Shown one piece after another: positions 38,088 through 45,384 of a stretch of 45,384 bases of DNA (positions within the stretch are counted from its first letter, which is position 1; the number at the start of each line of letters is the position of its first letter). The notes beneath the pieces were generated by a model. The model made no database searches, had not been told where the DNA came from, and saw only the letters and a list, made by a program, of their open reading frames with translations. The translations under genes were made by a program, and so were the position numbers. Source of the stretch: Pseudomonadota bacterium (lineage in GTDB: Bacteria > Pseudomonadota > Gammaproteobacteria > Burkholderiales > Methylophilaceae); assembly GCA_027621535.1 (NCBI GenBank), contig JAQCBB010000004.1:1-45384 (forward strand). Direction: 5' to 3'.

Positions 38088-39461
38088 ATGAAGCGTTTTC
38101 CTCTTTTTGTCACACTTGATCAATTACCTGTTCTGGTTGTTGGTGGTGGAGAAATTGCAGAGAGAAAAATTAAATTAATTTTAAAAGCAAATGCAATTAT
38201 TCATGTATTGGCTAAAGAATTCAGTGAACAGGTTGATGCCCTCATAAAAATACATAAATTAAAAAAAATAAAATCTGAAGTAAGGCTGTCTGATTTAAGT
38301 AAAGCATATTCTTTAATCATTGCAGCGACGAATAGTAAAAGAACGAACAAGGATTTATATCGATTTGCACAAAAGCATAATATCCTGATCAATGTCGTGG
38401 ATGAGCCAGCTTTATGTACTTGCACTTTTGGATCAATAGTTGAAAGAGGAGATCTGGTAGTAGCTATCTCGTCGGGGGGAAATGCTCCTGTTTTTGCAAG
38501 ACAGCTTCGTGAAAAAATTGAATCTATACTGCCTCAATCCACAAAATTTTTGATCGAATTTTCTGGAAATATGAGGGAAAAGGTGGCAAAAACTTTTAAA
38601 CAGTTTAATAAGCGTCGTGTTCTATGGGAAACGTTCTATGAACATTTATCGACATATAAAAATTTAGATTTTTATCAGCAAAAAAGTTTTTTTAATAAAC
38701 TTCTTAACCAACATAAAAAGCTGCAAACAGGTGAAGTTTTTTTAGTTGGAGCAGGTCCTGGCGATCCTGAACTATTAACTATCAGAGCCTTACATCTTTT
38801 ACAAAAAGCTGATATCTGTATCTATGACAACTTAGTGTCTAAGGAAATACTTGAACTTGTTCGTCGAGATGCACATATGATTTATGCAGGAAAGTTGAGA
38901 GATAACCATACAATTCAACAAAATGAGATTAATAAGCTATTAATTAAATATGCGAAAAAAGGTTTAAGGGTATTAAGACTTAAGGGGGGTGATCCCTTTA
39001 TTTTTGGACGAGGAGGTGAGGAAATATCAGAGCTCATGAGTCAAAAAATTAAGTTTCAAGTTGTGCCTGGAATTACCTCTGCAAGCGGTGTTTCGGCCTA
39101 TGCTGGAATACCATTAACCCATAGAGATTTTTCCCAGAGCTGTATTTTTATCACAGGCCATGAAAAAGATGGCGAGTTAAATATTAATTGGGAACGCTTA
39201 AATACTCAAAATCAGACCATCGTGATTTATATGGGCCTATATTCATTGGCTAAAATTACAACCAATTTGATTGCAGTCGGCATGTCTAGAAATATGCCGA
39301 TTGCGGTTGTTCAAGAGGGAACAACCCAAAATCAAAAAGTTCTGGTGAGTACCTTAAGTCGTGTGGTGAAAAAAGTTGCTGATGAAAAAATCAAATCTCC
39401 TGCAATCCTAATTATTGGAAATGTGGTTAAATTAAGAAAAAAAATTAAATGGTTTAATTAG
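38088..39461 (+). CDS. cysG: Siroheme synthase CysG
   Basis: Trifunctional enzyme: uroporphyrinogen III methyltransferase, precorrin-2 dehydrogenase and sirohydrochlorin ferrochelatase. I use ATG 38088 because the family starts MxxxPLF; ATG 38076 adds four residues. N-terminal NAD domain VVGGGEIAERK and SSGGNAPVFARQLREKIE; C-terminal SUMT with LVGAGPGDPELLT, RLKGGDPFIFGRGGEE and VVPGITSASG. It supplies siroheme for sulfite/nitrite reductases. The stop overlaps the convergent kinase stop by 4 bp. Confidence 0.95.
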   Translation: MKRFPLFVTLDQLPVLVVGGGEIAERKIKLILKANAIIHVLAKEFSEQVDALIKIHKLKKIKSEVRLSDLSKAYSLIIAATNSKRTNKDLYRFAQKHNILINVVDEPALCTCTFGSIVERGDLVVAISSGGNAPVFARQLREKIESILPQSTKFLIEFSGNMREKVAKTFKQFNKRRVLWETFYEHLSTYKNLDFYQQKSFFNKLLNQHKKLQTGEVFLVGAGPGDPELLTIRALHLLQKADICIYDNLVSKEILELVRRDAHMIYAGKLRDNHTIQQNEINKLLIKYAKKGLRVLRLKGGDPFIFGRGGEEISELMSQKIKFQVVPGITSASGVSAYAGIPLTHRDFSQSCIFITGHEKDGELNINWERLNTQNQTIVIYMGLYSLAKITTNLIAVGMSRNMPIAVVQEGTTQNQKVLVSTLSRVVKKVADEKIKSPAILIIGNVVKLRKKIKWFN

Positions 39462-40801
39462 GCTAGCCCTTGCCCCTTGCTAATCGGTAAGGTAATTTTG
39501 ACGTTGAGCCCACCGGTTTTGCGATTTAATAATTCTAATTTTCCGTTGTGGGCCTTTATGATTCGATTAACTATAGCTAAACCAAGTCCAGAGCCACCTT
39601 CAGATCCTCTGGCTTGATCTAATCTCTCAAAGGGTTGTAATAATTTCTCTCTGTGATTTTTCGGAATACCGGGACCATTATCTAGAACATTGATCACTAT
39701 TTTTTCATTAAAGAGTTTAGCGACTACTTCAATATTTTTTGATTTTGAAAATTTGACTCCATTATTAATGAGATTATCGAGCATTCTTTTAAATGCAAGT
39801 TGTCGCACATCTACAAAAAGATTTTCCGGCACATCTTTAGATCGAGTAATTTTAGTAATTTTAATTTTATGACCCAATCTTTCATGTTGTTGTTTGAGTT
39901 CTAATAAAAATTTCCCAAAATTGATCGAGGTTAAGGGTTCATCATCGAAACCCCTGACAAAATCAAGAAACTGATTAATAATTTGATTAATTTCATCAAT
40001 ATCTTGATCTATACTTTTTTTGAGTAGCTGATTTTTTTGTGGAAGGAGCTCTAAGCTGAGTTTTATTCTGGTTAAAGGAGTTCTAATGTCATGAGAAACA
40101 CTGCCCATGATAAATTTTCTTTCATTTTCAATTTTGGCTAAATTAGACGCCATCTCATTGAAAGCTTTTGTGACTTCCTTGAATTCGGTTGCGGTATCTT
40201 CTGGTATTTTATGAAAAGGTAAACCTTTTCTTAATTCACTTGTGGCGCTAATTAAAGTATTCAGAGGTTTATTGATTCGGTTAGTTAAAAAATAAGCCCC
40301 AGATATTGACACCAAAAAAACAATAATACCCCATCCAATCCAATGCCATGGAAAGGGTCGATCAATGAGATTTCGAGGAATCACTGCCCAAAATAAACCA
40401 TCTCCAATTTCAAAAGATACCCAAATACCGGGAATATCATAATGATTAAGTGTGACGATAGTTTCATCACCAAGATTTTTTTTGATCTTGCTGATGACCA
40501 TGGATAAAAATGAATCATCTGGTAAAGGTTTAATAGTTTCAAAATAATAAGCAGGAACAATTTTTACGTCACTCATTTTAGAAAGCGATTGAAGTAAATC
40601 TAATCTTGTTGATGGATAAGCGTTTTTTATAGCCGCTTTAGTATATTTTACAATTGTGCTTATTTCTTGAGCCATCGACTCAGCTCGGGGTTCCATCTCA
40701 AAATAATCAAATACTTTAATCGTTATTAATTGGGAAATAATAATTAAAGAAGCGATAATTAAAATTAAACGATGAAGGAGAGATTTGGGAAATAATTTCA
40801 T
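39458..40801 (-). CDS. EnvZ-like sensor histidine kinase
   Basis: 447-aa inner-membrane kinase. TM1 (about 10-30), a periplasmic domain of about 125 residues, TM2 (about 155-172), HAMP (about 173-225), a phosphoacceptor H237 in SVSHDIRTPLTR, and an ATPase domain with N-box MLDNLINNGVKFS, VLDNGPGIP and GGSGLGLAIV. It resembles the EnvZ osmosensor group. The partner regulator is upstream with a 4-bp overlap. Signal unknown. Confidence 0.92.
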   Translation of the reverse strand: MKLFPKSLLHRLILIIASLIIISQLITIKVFDYFEMEPRAESMAQEISTIVKYTKAAIKNAYPSTRLDLLQSLSKMSDVKIVPAYYFETIKPLPDDSFLSMVISKIKKNLGDETIVTLNHYDIPGIWVSFEIGDGLFWAVIPRNLIDRPFPWHWIGWGIIVFLVSISGAYFLTNRINKPLNTLISATSELRKGLPFHKIPEDTATEFKEVTKAFNEMASNLAKIENERKFIMGSVSHDIRTPLTRIKLSLELLPQKNQLLKKSIDQDIDEINQIINQFLDFVRGFDDEPLTSINFGKFLLELKQQHERLGHKIKITKITRSKDVPENLFVDVRQLAFKRMLDNLINNGVKFSKSKNIEVVAKLFNEKIVINVLDNGPGIPKNHREKLLQPFERLDQARGSEGGSGLGLAIVNRIIKAHNGKLELLNRKTGGLNVKITLPISKGQGLA

Positions 40802-41523
40802 GACTGTGGTGTCATTTCAAAAACGTATCCATACCCCCATTTGGTTTTTAAATATTTGGGTTTATTAGGGTTGTCCTCAATAAGTTTTCGAATTCGAGAA
40901 ATTTGAACATCTATACTTCTATCAAATACATCTAATTCTTTTCCTCTAGCAAGCTGCATAATTTGATCTCTGCTTAAGGGTTGATTTACATTTTCAATGA
41001 ACACTTTGAGTAAAGTGAATTCACCGCTGGTCAAATCTATAGACTGTTGTCCTTTTTTTAACGTTCTTTCTTGAGCGTTAAATTCAAATCCATCAAATTT
41101 AATTAAATTTGTGCTGCGCTTAATGACATTTTCATTCATTTCCATCTCAAGTCTTCTGAAAATTGAATTGATTCGTGCGAGTAATTCACGCGGATTAAAT
41201 GGTTTAGGTAAGTAATCATCGGCACCCATTTCAAGTCCAATAATACGATCAACCTCATCACCTTTTGCTGTAAGCATAATTATGGGAATATTAACTTTAT
41301 TGACTCTTATGCGTTTGCAGATATCAAGACCACTTTCGTTTGGAAGCATTAAATCAAGAATAATGAGATCAATGGCTTTTTTTTGAATAACTTGGTCTAA
41401 ATCTTTTCCATGTTCCCCAGTAAAACATTCAAAACCTTGATCATTTAAATACTGCTTAATTAAATCGCGTATCTTTTTGTCATCATCAATTATGGCTATT
41501 TTTTTTCTCATTATGCAAATCAT
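40798..41523 (-). CDS. ompR: OmpR-like response regulator
   Basis: 241-aa regulator with a receiver domain (IIDDDKKIR, phosphoacceptor D57 in LILDLMLP) and a winged-helix DNA-binding domain (LTSGEFTLLKVFIE; DRSIDVQISRIRKLIEDNP; KTKWGYGYVF). Close to OmpR. An in-frame ATG at 41511 is an alternative start. First gene of the two-gene operon, divergent from an exported EF-hand gene. Confidence 0.92.
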   Translation of the reverse strand: MICIMRKKIAIIDDDKKIRDLIKQYLNDQGFECFTGEHGKDLDQVIQKKAIDLIILDLMLPNESGLDICKRIRVNKVNIPIIMLTAKGDEVDRIIGLEMGADDYLPKPFNPRELLARINSIFRRLEMEMNENVIKRSTNLIKFDGFEFNAQERTLKKGQQSIDLTSGEFTLLKVFIENVNQPLSRDQIMQLARGKELDVFDRSIDVQISRIRKLIEDNPNKPKYLKTKWGYGYVFEMTPQS

Positions 41524-41643
41524 ACCTTAGATAATTGCTATAATTCTTTACATTTTATTAACAAATATGCTAACTTAAGTCACAAATAATTAACATTTTG
41601 ATAAGATTATAGTCCTTCATAATTTGTTTATGTGAATATTTAG
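41524..41643. promoter_or_regulatory. Divergent intergenic region between ompR and the EF-hand gene
   Basis: 120 bp, strongly AT-rich. It must hold the promoters of the ompR/envZ operon (minus) and of the EF-hand gene (plus). TTGATA near 41599 with downstream AT-rich hexamers is a weak promoter candidate on the plus strand. No clear regulator site was identified. Confidence 0.35.
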
Positions 41644-42090
41644 ATGATTATTAAAATAATTCTAACCGTTGTATGTTTATCTTTTACTTTAGTTTCGGTA
41701 TTAGCGGATAAAGCTTGGCCTCCTTCAAGTCAAGGATATGATTCCGAAGAAAAAAGTCTTAAGATGATTATTAATGAATTTACAAATCAACAAAATGATG
41801 AATTTAATGCATTCTTGCAAGAAAAAAGATCTGAAATGTTGTTGAGTGTTGAGAAAAGATTTGTTAATTGTGATAAAGATAATGATGACACGCTTGATGT
41901 ATTTGAGACAACGGTATGCCTCCCCCAAGTTGCAAGACAATTTCGTAATGTGGATATCAACAATGATAATTTAATTTCATTAGATGAATTATCAATTCTC
42001 GCAAAAGATTATTACAAAGATATCAATCCCTCTAAAGCTCTAGAAAAAAAAGAATCAAAGGTTAATAAGTTTGCAAAAGAATTAAATTAA
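41644..42090 (+). CDS. Small exported EF-hand protein
   Basis: 148 aa with a signal peptide (about 1-21) and two EF-hand loops: residues 77-88 (DKDNDDTLDVFE) and 104-115 (DINNDNLISLDE), each with acidic or Asn ligands at 1, 3, 5 and Glu at 12. Only 15 residues separate the loops, against about 24 in a calmodulin pair. Two Cys (C76, C92) flank loop 1. The tail is Lys-rich. Probably periplasmic and metal binding (calcium or another ion). It is divergent from the ompR/envZ pair. Function unknown. Confidence 0.75.
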   Translation: MIIKIILTVVCLSFTLVSVLADKAWPPSSQGYDSEEKSLKMIINEFTNQQNDEFNAFLQEKRSEMLLSVEKRFVNCDKDNDDTLDVFETTVCLPQVARQFRNVDINNDNLISLDELSILAKDYYKDINPSKALEKKESKVNKFAKELN

Positions 42091-42128
42091 TTTATTTATA
42101 GTGCTCCCAAGTATGTTTAAATTAAAGC

Positions 42129-43250
42129 ATGCTTTCATTTAAGATTCACAATTCCTTCTTAGATTTATCTGATGATGTTGATCAGCTCATTGGTCAGAAT
42201 TTGCTGTGGAATTTAGATTTTTTAAAAGCAATGGAAAAATCGCGATCAGTTGGTAAGGATTCTGGTTGGGATCCCAGAGCATTATGTGTATTCGATGCAA
42301 ATAATCTCATAGGTTTCGTTCCTATGTTTATTAAGCACCACTCATATGGTGAGTATGTGTTTGATTGGTCATGGGCAGAAGCCTACAATCAATTGGGGTT
42401 AGCATATTTCCCTAAATTATTTATCGGCCTTCCTTTTACCCCTGTTAATTCTAATAAATTAATTGCTCAAAAAGATACTGTAAAAATTGAAATGATTAAC
42501 TTCATTGAAAATTATATTAAAAAAGAAAATTTATCATCGGCTCACTATGTTTTTTCTGAAAATAACGATTCTATAAATGATATTTTTACAAATAAAAATT
42601 GGTCAAATCGAAAAACCATTCAGTATTTATGGAGAAATAAAGACTATGAAGATTTTGATCATTTTTTGAGTATACTAAAACACGATAAACGAAAAAAAAT
42701 TAAACAAGATAGAAAAAAAATAAGTAATTTAAATCTCTCTTTTCAGGTGATCGAAGGTCATCAAATCAACTCAGAGATAATTGATTTTTTCTATCAATGC
42801 TACTCAATTACCTATCATCAGCACGGATCCATACCTTATATAAAAAAAGAATTTTTTGACGAATTCTTTATTAAGCATAGTGATCGTGTAGTAATATTTT
42901 GTGCAATTATAGATGGGCAGAGGATTGGATCAGCCTTTTGCCTAAAATTAGGCGACTCTCTTTATGGAAGATATTGGGGTGCTTTAGAATACATCCCAGC
43001 ATTACATTTTGAATTAAGTTACTACCAAGGAATCGAGTATTGCATTAAAAATAAAATTGAAAGATTTTATGCAGGCATTCAGGGTGAGCATAAATTATCT
43101 AGAGGTTTTGAACCTTTATTTTCAGACTCTTTTCATTTCTTAAAAGATGAGAGACTAAAGAAGGCAGTCAGTGATTTTGCAATAAGGGAGGGTAGTCTTC
43201 ATCAACAGTATTTAAATGAATTAGAGTCGAGAGTACCTTTTAAAGACTAG
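42129..43250 (+). CDS. FemAB/GNAT-like acyltransferase (DUF482 family)
   Basis: 373-aa soluble protein of the FemAB-like, peptidogalycan family with two GNAT folds. The N-terminal half includes DFLKAMEKSRSVGKDSGWDPRAL and LIGFVPMFIKHHSYGEYVFDWSWAEAY; the C-terminal half includes FCAIIDGQRIGSAFCLKLGDSLYGRYWG, LHFELSYYQGIEYCI and EHKLSRGFEP, which are typical. The acyl substrate is unknown. Its stop overlaps the convergent glycosyltransferase gene by 11 bp. Confidence 0.85.
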   Translation: MLSFKIHNSFLDLSDDVDQLIGQNLLWNLDFLKAMEKSRSVGKDSGWDPRALCVFDANNLIGFVPMFIKHHSYGEYVFDWSWAEAYNQLGLAYFPKLFIGLPFTPVNSNKLIAQKDTVKIEMINFIENYIKKENLSSAHYVFSENNDSINDIFTNKNWSNRKTIQYLWRNKDYEDFDHFLSILKHDKRKKIKQDRKKISNLNLSFQVIEGHQINSEIIDFFYQCYSITYHQHGSIPYIKKEFFDEFFIKHSDRVVIFCAIIDGQRIGSAFCLKLGDSLYGRYWGALEYIPALHFELSYYQGIEYCIKNKIERFYAGIQGEHKLSRGFEPLFSDSFHFLKDERLKKAVSDFAIREGSLHQQYLNELESRVPFKD

Positions 43251-44331
43251 CAAGAATTTTTTTGTCTAATTGGTATTTAGTATATTTTTTTAAACTGAAA
43301 TCAGGAGTTTTGGGTTTTTTTGGCGGGTTTTTTAAAATCTTGTGAAGAACTCTATTCAGATGATTTTGTTCAAAAGGATTTTTAAGGACTGTAGAGTGCT
43401 TATGGCTTTGAACATACAGACTATAACCGCAATTTTCTGTAGTGATAATAGGTAAATTTTGAGATAACGCTTCAAGTAAGATGAGGCCTGTATTTTCATA
43501 TCTAGCCGGATGTATCAGTAAAGATGCAACACGCATCACTTTGTGAATATCATTATGACCCTCAAAAATTTTAATCGACTCAGAAAGACCATATTGATCA
43601 ATAAGTTTATGATACTTTATAGTTTTATCCTGACCAAAAATTGCGAAATTATATTGTTTCTGAATTGAATCTGGGAGGCTCACAAAGGCTTTTATTGCTC
43701 TATCCAAACCTTTTGTTTTAAAGCCTGACCCTACAAATAAAATAAATTTTTTATTTTTTGAAAAATATCCATTTAAAGGGTTAGAAAAATTTTTACTGTA
43801 TGAAAAAAACTTTTTATCAATATAAGGAGGAATGAAAATAAATTTTTTATTATCAATTTTAAAAACTGATTGATATATCTGATTTTCTTTTACAGAAATT
43901 GATAGAATTTTTGTGGGGGAGTGGATGGAAAAAATCTCTTTTTCTTGTTTTAAAAAAAATTTATTACGAGGAAGTAGATTTAGTAAGTAGTTTTTATTTT
44001 TAAATGTAAAGCACGAGTCTGCTGCATAATAAAAGTCAAAACCTGAGATTTTACTGAAAGCTATTGAAATTGAATCATTTTGTAATTTTACATATTCAAG
44101 TGCTTTTTGCTGAAAAATCGAGTATTTATTATGATTAAAAAAAGCGTTATTTTTTAAAAATCTTATTTGGATATTATTAGATGGTTTTTCTGCATTCCAT
44201 TCCATTGTCAAAATTTCAACGGTAAATGTTTTACTTAATTTTTGTGCCAAGAGCATCATATCTCTTTGAGCACCACCAAAGGGAAAATACTTGTAAATAA
44301 TTAATACAAATTTTGTAATTTTTTTAACCAA
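43240..44331 (-). CDS. WaaG-like LPS core glycosyltransferase (GT4)
   Basis: 363-aa GT-B glycosyltransferase. The N-terminus LIIYKYFPFGGAQRDMMLLAQKL closely follows WaaG (RfaG), which adds glucose to heptose II of the LPS core. FDFYYAADSCF, FVGSGFKTKGLDRAIKAF, FAIFGQD, IKIFEGHNDIHKVMRVASLLIHPARYENTGLILLEAL and ITTENCGY match the GT4 C-terminal domain, including the ExxG-type nucleotide site. The sugar donor is not certain. Starts in the end of the DUF2970 gene. Confidence 0.85.
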   Translation of the reverse strand: MVKKITKFVLIIYKYFPFGGAQRDMMLLAQKLSKTFTVEILTMEWNAEKPSNNIQIRFLKNNAFFNHNKYSIFQQKALEYVKLQNDSISIAFSKISGFDFYYAADSCFTFKNKNYLLNLLPRNKFFLKQEKEIFSIHSPTKILSISVKENQIYQSVFKIDNKKFIFIPPYIDKKFFSYSKNFSNPLNGYFSKNKKFILFVGSGFKTKGLDRAIKAFVSLPDSIQKQYNFAIFGQDKTIKYHKLIDQYGLSESIKIFEGHNDIHKVMRVASLLIHPARYENTGLILLEALSQNLPIITTENCGYSLYVQSHKHSTVLKNPFEQNHLNRVLHKILKNPPKKPKTPDFSLKKYTKYQLDKKILASL

Positions 44332-44512
44332 TGATTTGAGAGACTATAAATATTAAAGCGAGAATAAAAATTAGAGCTAAACTAAGACCAACAAGCAAAT
44401 AAGGCATAAATCCATGTTTTTCAATATAGTTATCATCCTCATTAAATTTACTATTTTTTTGAATGCCGACAAAAGCTGACAAAACACTCTGGATTATTCT
44501 AAATAGATTCAT
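44324..44512 (-). CDS. DUF2970 small membrane protein
   Basis: 62 aa with one membrane helix (about 38-60). The N-terminus SVLSAFVGIQKNSKFNEDD fits the DUF2970 family, followed by the FMPYLLVGLSLALIFILAL helix. Found in beta- and gammaproteobacteria; role unknown. It overlaps the WaaG-like gene by 8 bp. Confidence 0.8.
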   Translation of the reverse strand: MNLFRIIQSVLSAFVGIQKNSKFNEDDNYIEKHGFMPYLLVGLSLALIFILALIFIVSQIIG

Positions 44513-44585
44513 TCAGTAATTATACATATCAATTATATTTATAAAGCAAAATGTGTTTTTAGTGTATTGATTTTAAATGAATTAG

Positions 44586-44635
44586 TGGTGGTGATGGAGA
44601 GACTTGAACTCTCGACCTCAGGATTATGAATCCCA
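44586..44635 (-). pseudogene. 3' fragment of a CAT-anticodon tRNA (tRNA-Met-like), probable attachment-site remnant
   Basis: The minus strand reads a perfect tRNA 3' half: anticodon stem TGGGA/TCCTG around loop TTCATAA (anticodon CAT), variable AGGTC, T-arm GAGAG/CTCTC with TTCAAGT, acceptor 3' strand CATCACC, discriminator A and CCA (44586-44588). The matching 5' acceptor strand GGTGATG and a D-arm are absent upstream, where sequence instead becomes unrelated after about 44640. This is what integration into a tRNA 3' end leaves at the far side of the element. Confidence 0.75.
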
Positions 44636-44673
44636 GACTCTAGTTGATTCTAATATCCTTTGGAGCATTTGAG

Positions 44674-44691
44674 AGTGTAATATATTACACT
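44674..44691. repeat. 18-bp perfect palindrome followed by T-tract
   Basis: AGTGTAATATATTACACT is its own reverse complement and is followed by five further T. It could act as a weak plus-strand terminator or as a binding site for a dimeric protein; with no gene reading into it from the left, a binding site next to the att remnant is also possible. Confidence 0.55.
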
Positions 44692-44835
44692 TTTTTAATC
44701 ACTTTTTAACCCTCTACATCCCACTGTTTTCAATACTTTCAGAGTTTTACCCCTACTATTTAATGTCAAGTAATTTTTGTTCATTCTGTATCCCCTGATA
44801 CACAACTCATACAGAAGGGCATTTTCCAAAATATT

Positions 44836-45384
44836 TTATAAATATCTAATGAGGTTTAACCACTTTTTAGCGATATTCTCTTGGGTGTAGTTTTTAACCT
44901 TTTTCTGCGCCATCTGAACGCGACTAGAATATAGCGATGGATTTTTTAGAAAATTTTCAAATTCACTTTTATCATCAATATCTACAAATTGGTGGTCAAA
45001 CTCCAGATATGATTCATATCTTGAGGCAGCAACCGGAAGTCCTAAAGCAAAAGCAGTAATTAAACGATTATGACTAACTCCATTTTTTCTTTCATCATTT
45101 ATATCGCCTGGTAAAATAACCCCTGAAACATTCGCAGATGCTTTTAGCATATTCTCAACACTCCATAATTGAAATTGAATATTCAAATTAGGAGGTTTTG
45201 AAATATATTGAGATTGATATTTAATTTCATTCATACCTTCTTTTGACGTTTGAATGATTAAACTGGATTGAATCTTATAATTCCAATTATTGATTAAATT
45301 GAAAAGATATTTGAGATTAGTAAGATGTCCGAAGAATAAAAATGAGGAGTTTTTATTTTTTTTAACTTTTTGAATATTTATTTC
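44836..45384 (-). CDS. Glycosyltransferase-like protein (5' end outside window)
   Basis: The frame is open from the stop at 44836 to the right edge, giving at least 182 residues; the ATG at 45234 is internal, since codons through 45384 remain open and read SSFLFFGHLTNLKYL. The C-terminal part, GVILPGDINDERKNGVSHNR followed by ITAFALGLPVAASRY, matches the nucleotide-sugar side of GT-B enzymes. A terminal helix (AKKWLNLI) closes it. Probably part of a surface-polysaccharide gene cluster in the island to the right. Substrate unknown. Confidence 0.7.
   Translation of the reverse strand, partial: EINIQKVKKNKNSSFLFFGHLTNLKYLFNLINNWNYKIQSSLIIQTSKEGMNEIKYQSQYISKPPNLNIQFQLWSVENMLKASANVSGVILPGDINDERKNGVSHNRLITAFALGLPVAASRYESYLEFDHQFVDIDDKSEFENFLKNPSLYSSRVQMAQKKVKNYTQENIAKKWLNLIRYL

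Larger units (their letters stand above)
44513..44835. other. Intergenic region at a probable island boundary
   Basis: 323 bp without a gene. It holds a 3' tRNA fragment (44586-44635), an 18-bp perfect palindrome (44674-44691) and a 6-bp inverted repeat, TGTATC-CCCT-GATACA (44787-44802). No open frame of note and no integrase remnant were found. Confidence 0.7.

Noticed and set aside
44586-44660. A complete tRNA-Met with a degenerate 5' half
   Set aside because: The 3' half is intact, but no strand pairs with the acceptor CATCACC and no D-arm can be drawn, so I treat it as a fragment.
1-45384. CRISPR array, insertion sequence, prophage or toxin-antitoxin pair
   Set aside because: No regularly spaced repeats, transposase, integrase or phage genes were seen; the only mobile-element sign is the tRNA fragment near the right end.

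Overview
The window is a gene-dense, AT-rich segment of a streamlined proteobacterial chromosome. Gene content and order point to a betaproteobacterium, most likely Methylophilales (OM43 / Methylopumilus-like methylotrophs). The supporting blocks are recA-recX-alaS-lysC, yjgA next to pmbA, glyQ-glyS-gmhB-plsC-ygjP, pcnB-folK-dNK-panB-panC-panD, and corC-ybeY-phoH-miaB. The taxon is an inference from synteny and composition; no rRNA is present.

Layout. (1) 1-1103: the 3' part of ffh (SRP GTPase), then tRNA-Lys. (2) 1105-3672, minus strand: a CDF-type cation transporter followed by modA-modB-modC for molybdate uptake, all joined by 4-bp ATGA overlaps. (3) 3709-6623: a secreted trypsin-like protease, two nearly identical tRNA-Arg genes with different anticodons (TCG and ACG), an unknown lipoprotein, a DUF1993 protein and tRNA-Ser(GCT). 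(4) 6668-14508, minus strand: mog-thiL-pgpA-cinA(C-terminal domain)-recA-recX-alaS-lysC, mostly overlapping. (5) 14542-17962: an EF-hand/PDZ exported protein, yjgA (minus), pmbA (plus), mlaA (minus). (6) 18035-25074, minus strand: pduO-type adenosyltransferase-pcnB-folK-deoxynucleoside kinase-panB-panC-panD-rsfS-rlmH-phrB. (7) 25114-27617: murI, a 56-aa zinc-finger protein, ilvE and a SCO1-like lipoprotein. (8) 27614-38023, minus strand: miaB-phoH-ybeY-corC-small exported protein-lnt-glyQ-glyS-gmhB-plsC-ygjP. (9) 38088-41523: cysG (plus), then an envZ/ompR-like two-component system (minus). (10) 41644-44512: an EF-hand exported protein, a FemAB/GNAT-like protein, a WaaG-like LPS glycosyltransferase and a DUF2970 protein. 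(11) 44586-45384: a detached 3' fragment of a CAT-anticodon tRNA, about 190 bp of palindrome-bearing non-coding DNA, then a glycosyltransferase running off the right edge. This looks like the boundary of an integrated surface-polysaccharide island.

How the genes work together. ModABC imports molybdate and Mog inserts it into molybdopterin, presumably for formate dehydrogenase and similar enzymes. PanB/C/D feed CoA synthesis. FolK supports folate, which supplies PanB's one-carbon donor. Lnt, MlaA, PlsC, PgpA, GmhB and the WaaG-like enzyme act on the envelope, with several lipoproteins as Lnt substrates. Convergent genes often overlap by 4-11 bp and intergenic DNA is minimal.

The most notable items are the tRNA-Arg pair differing at only two positions, one of them anticodon base 34; a PanB that appears to lack the catalytic glutamate and an active-site loop; the tRNA 3' remnant at the island boundary; and a secreted EF-hand protein with an unusually short inter-loop spacing.
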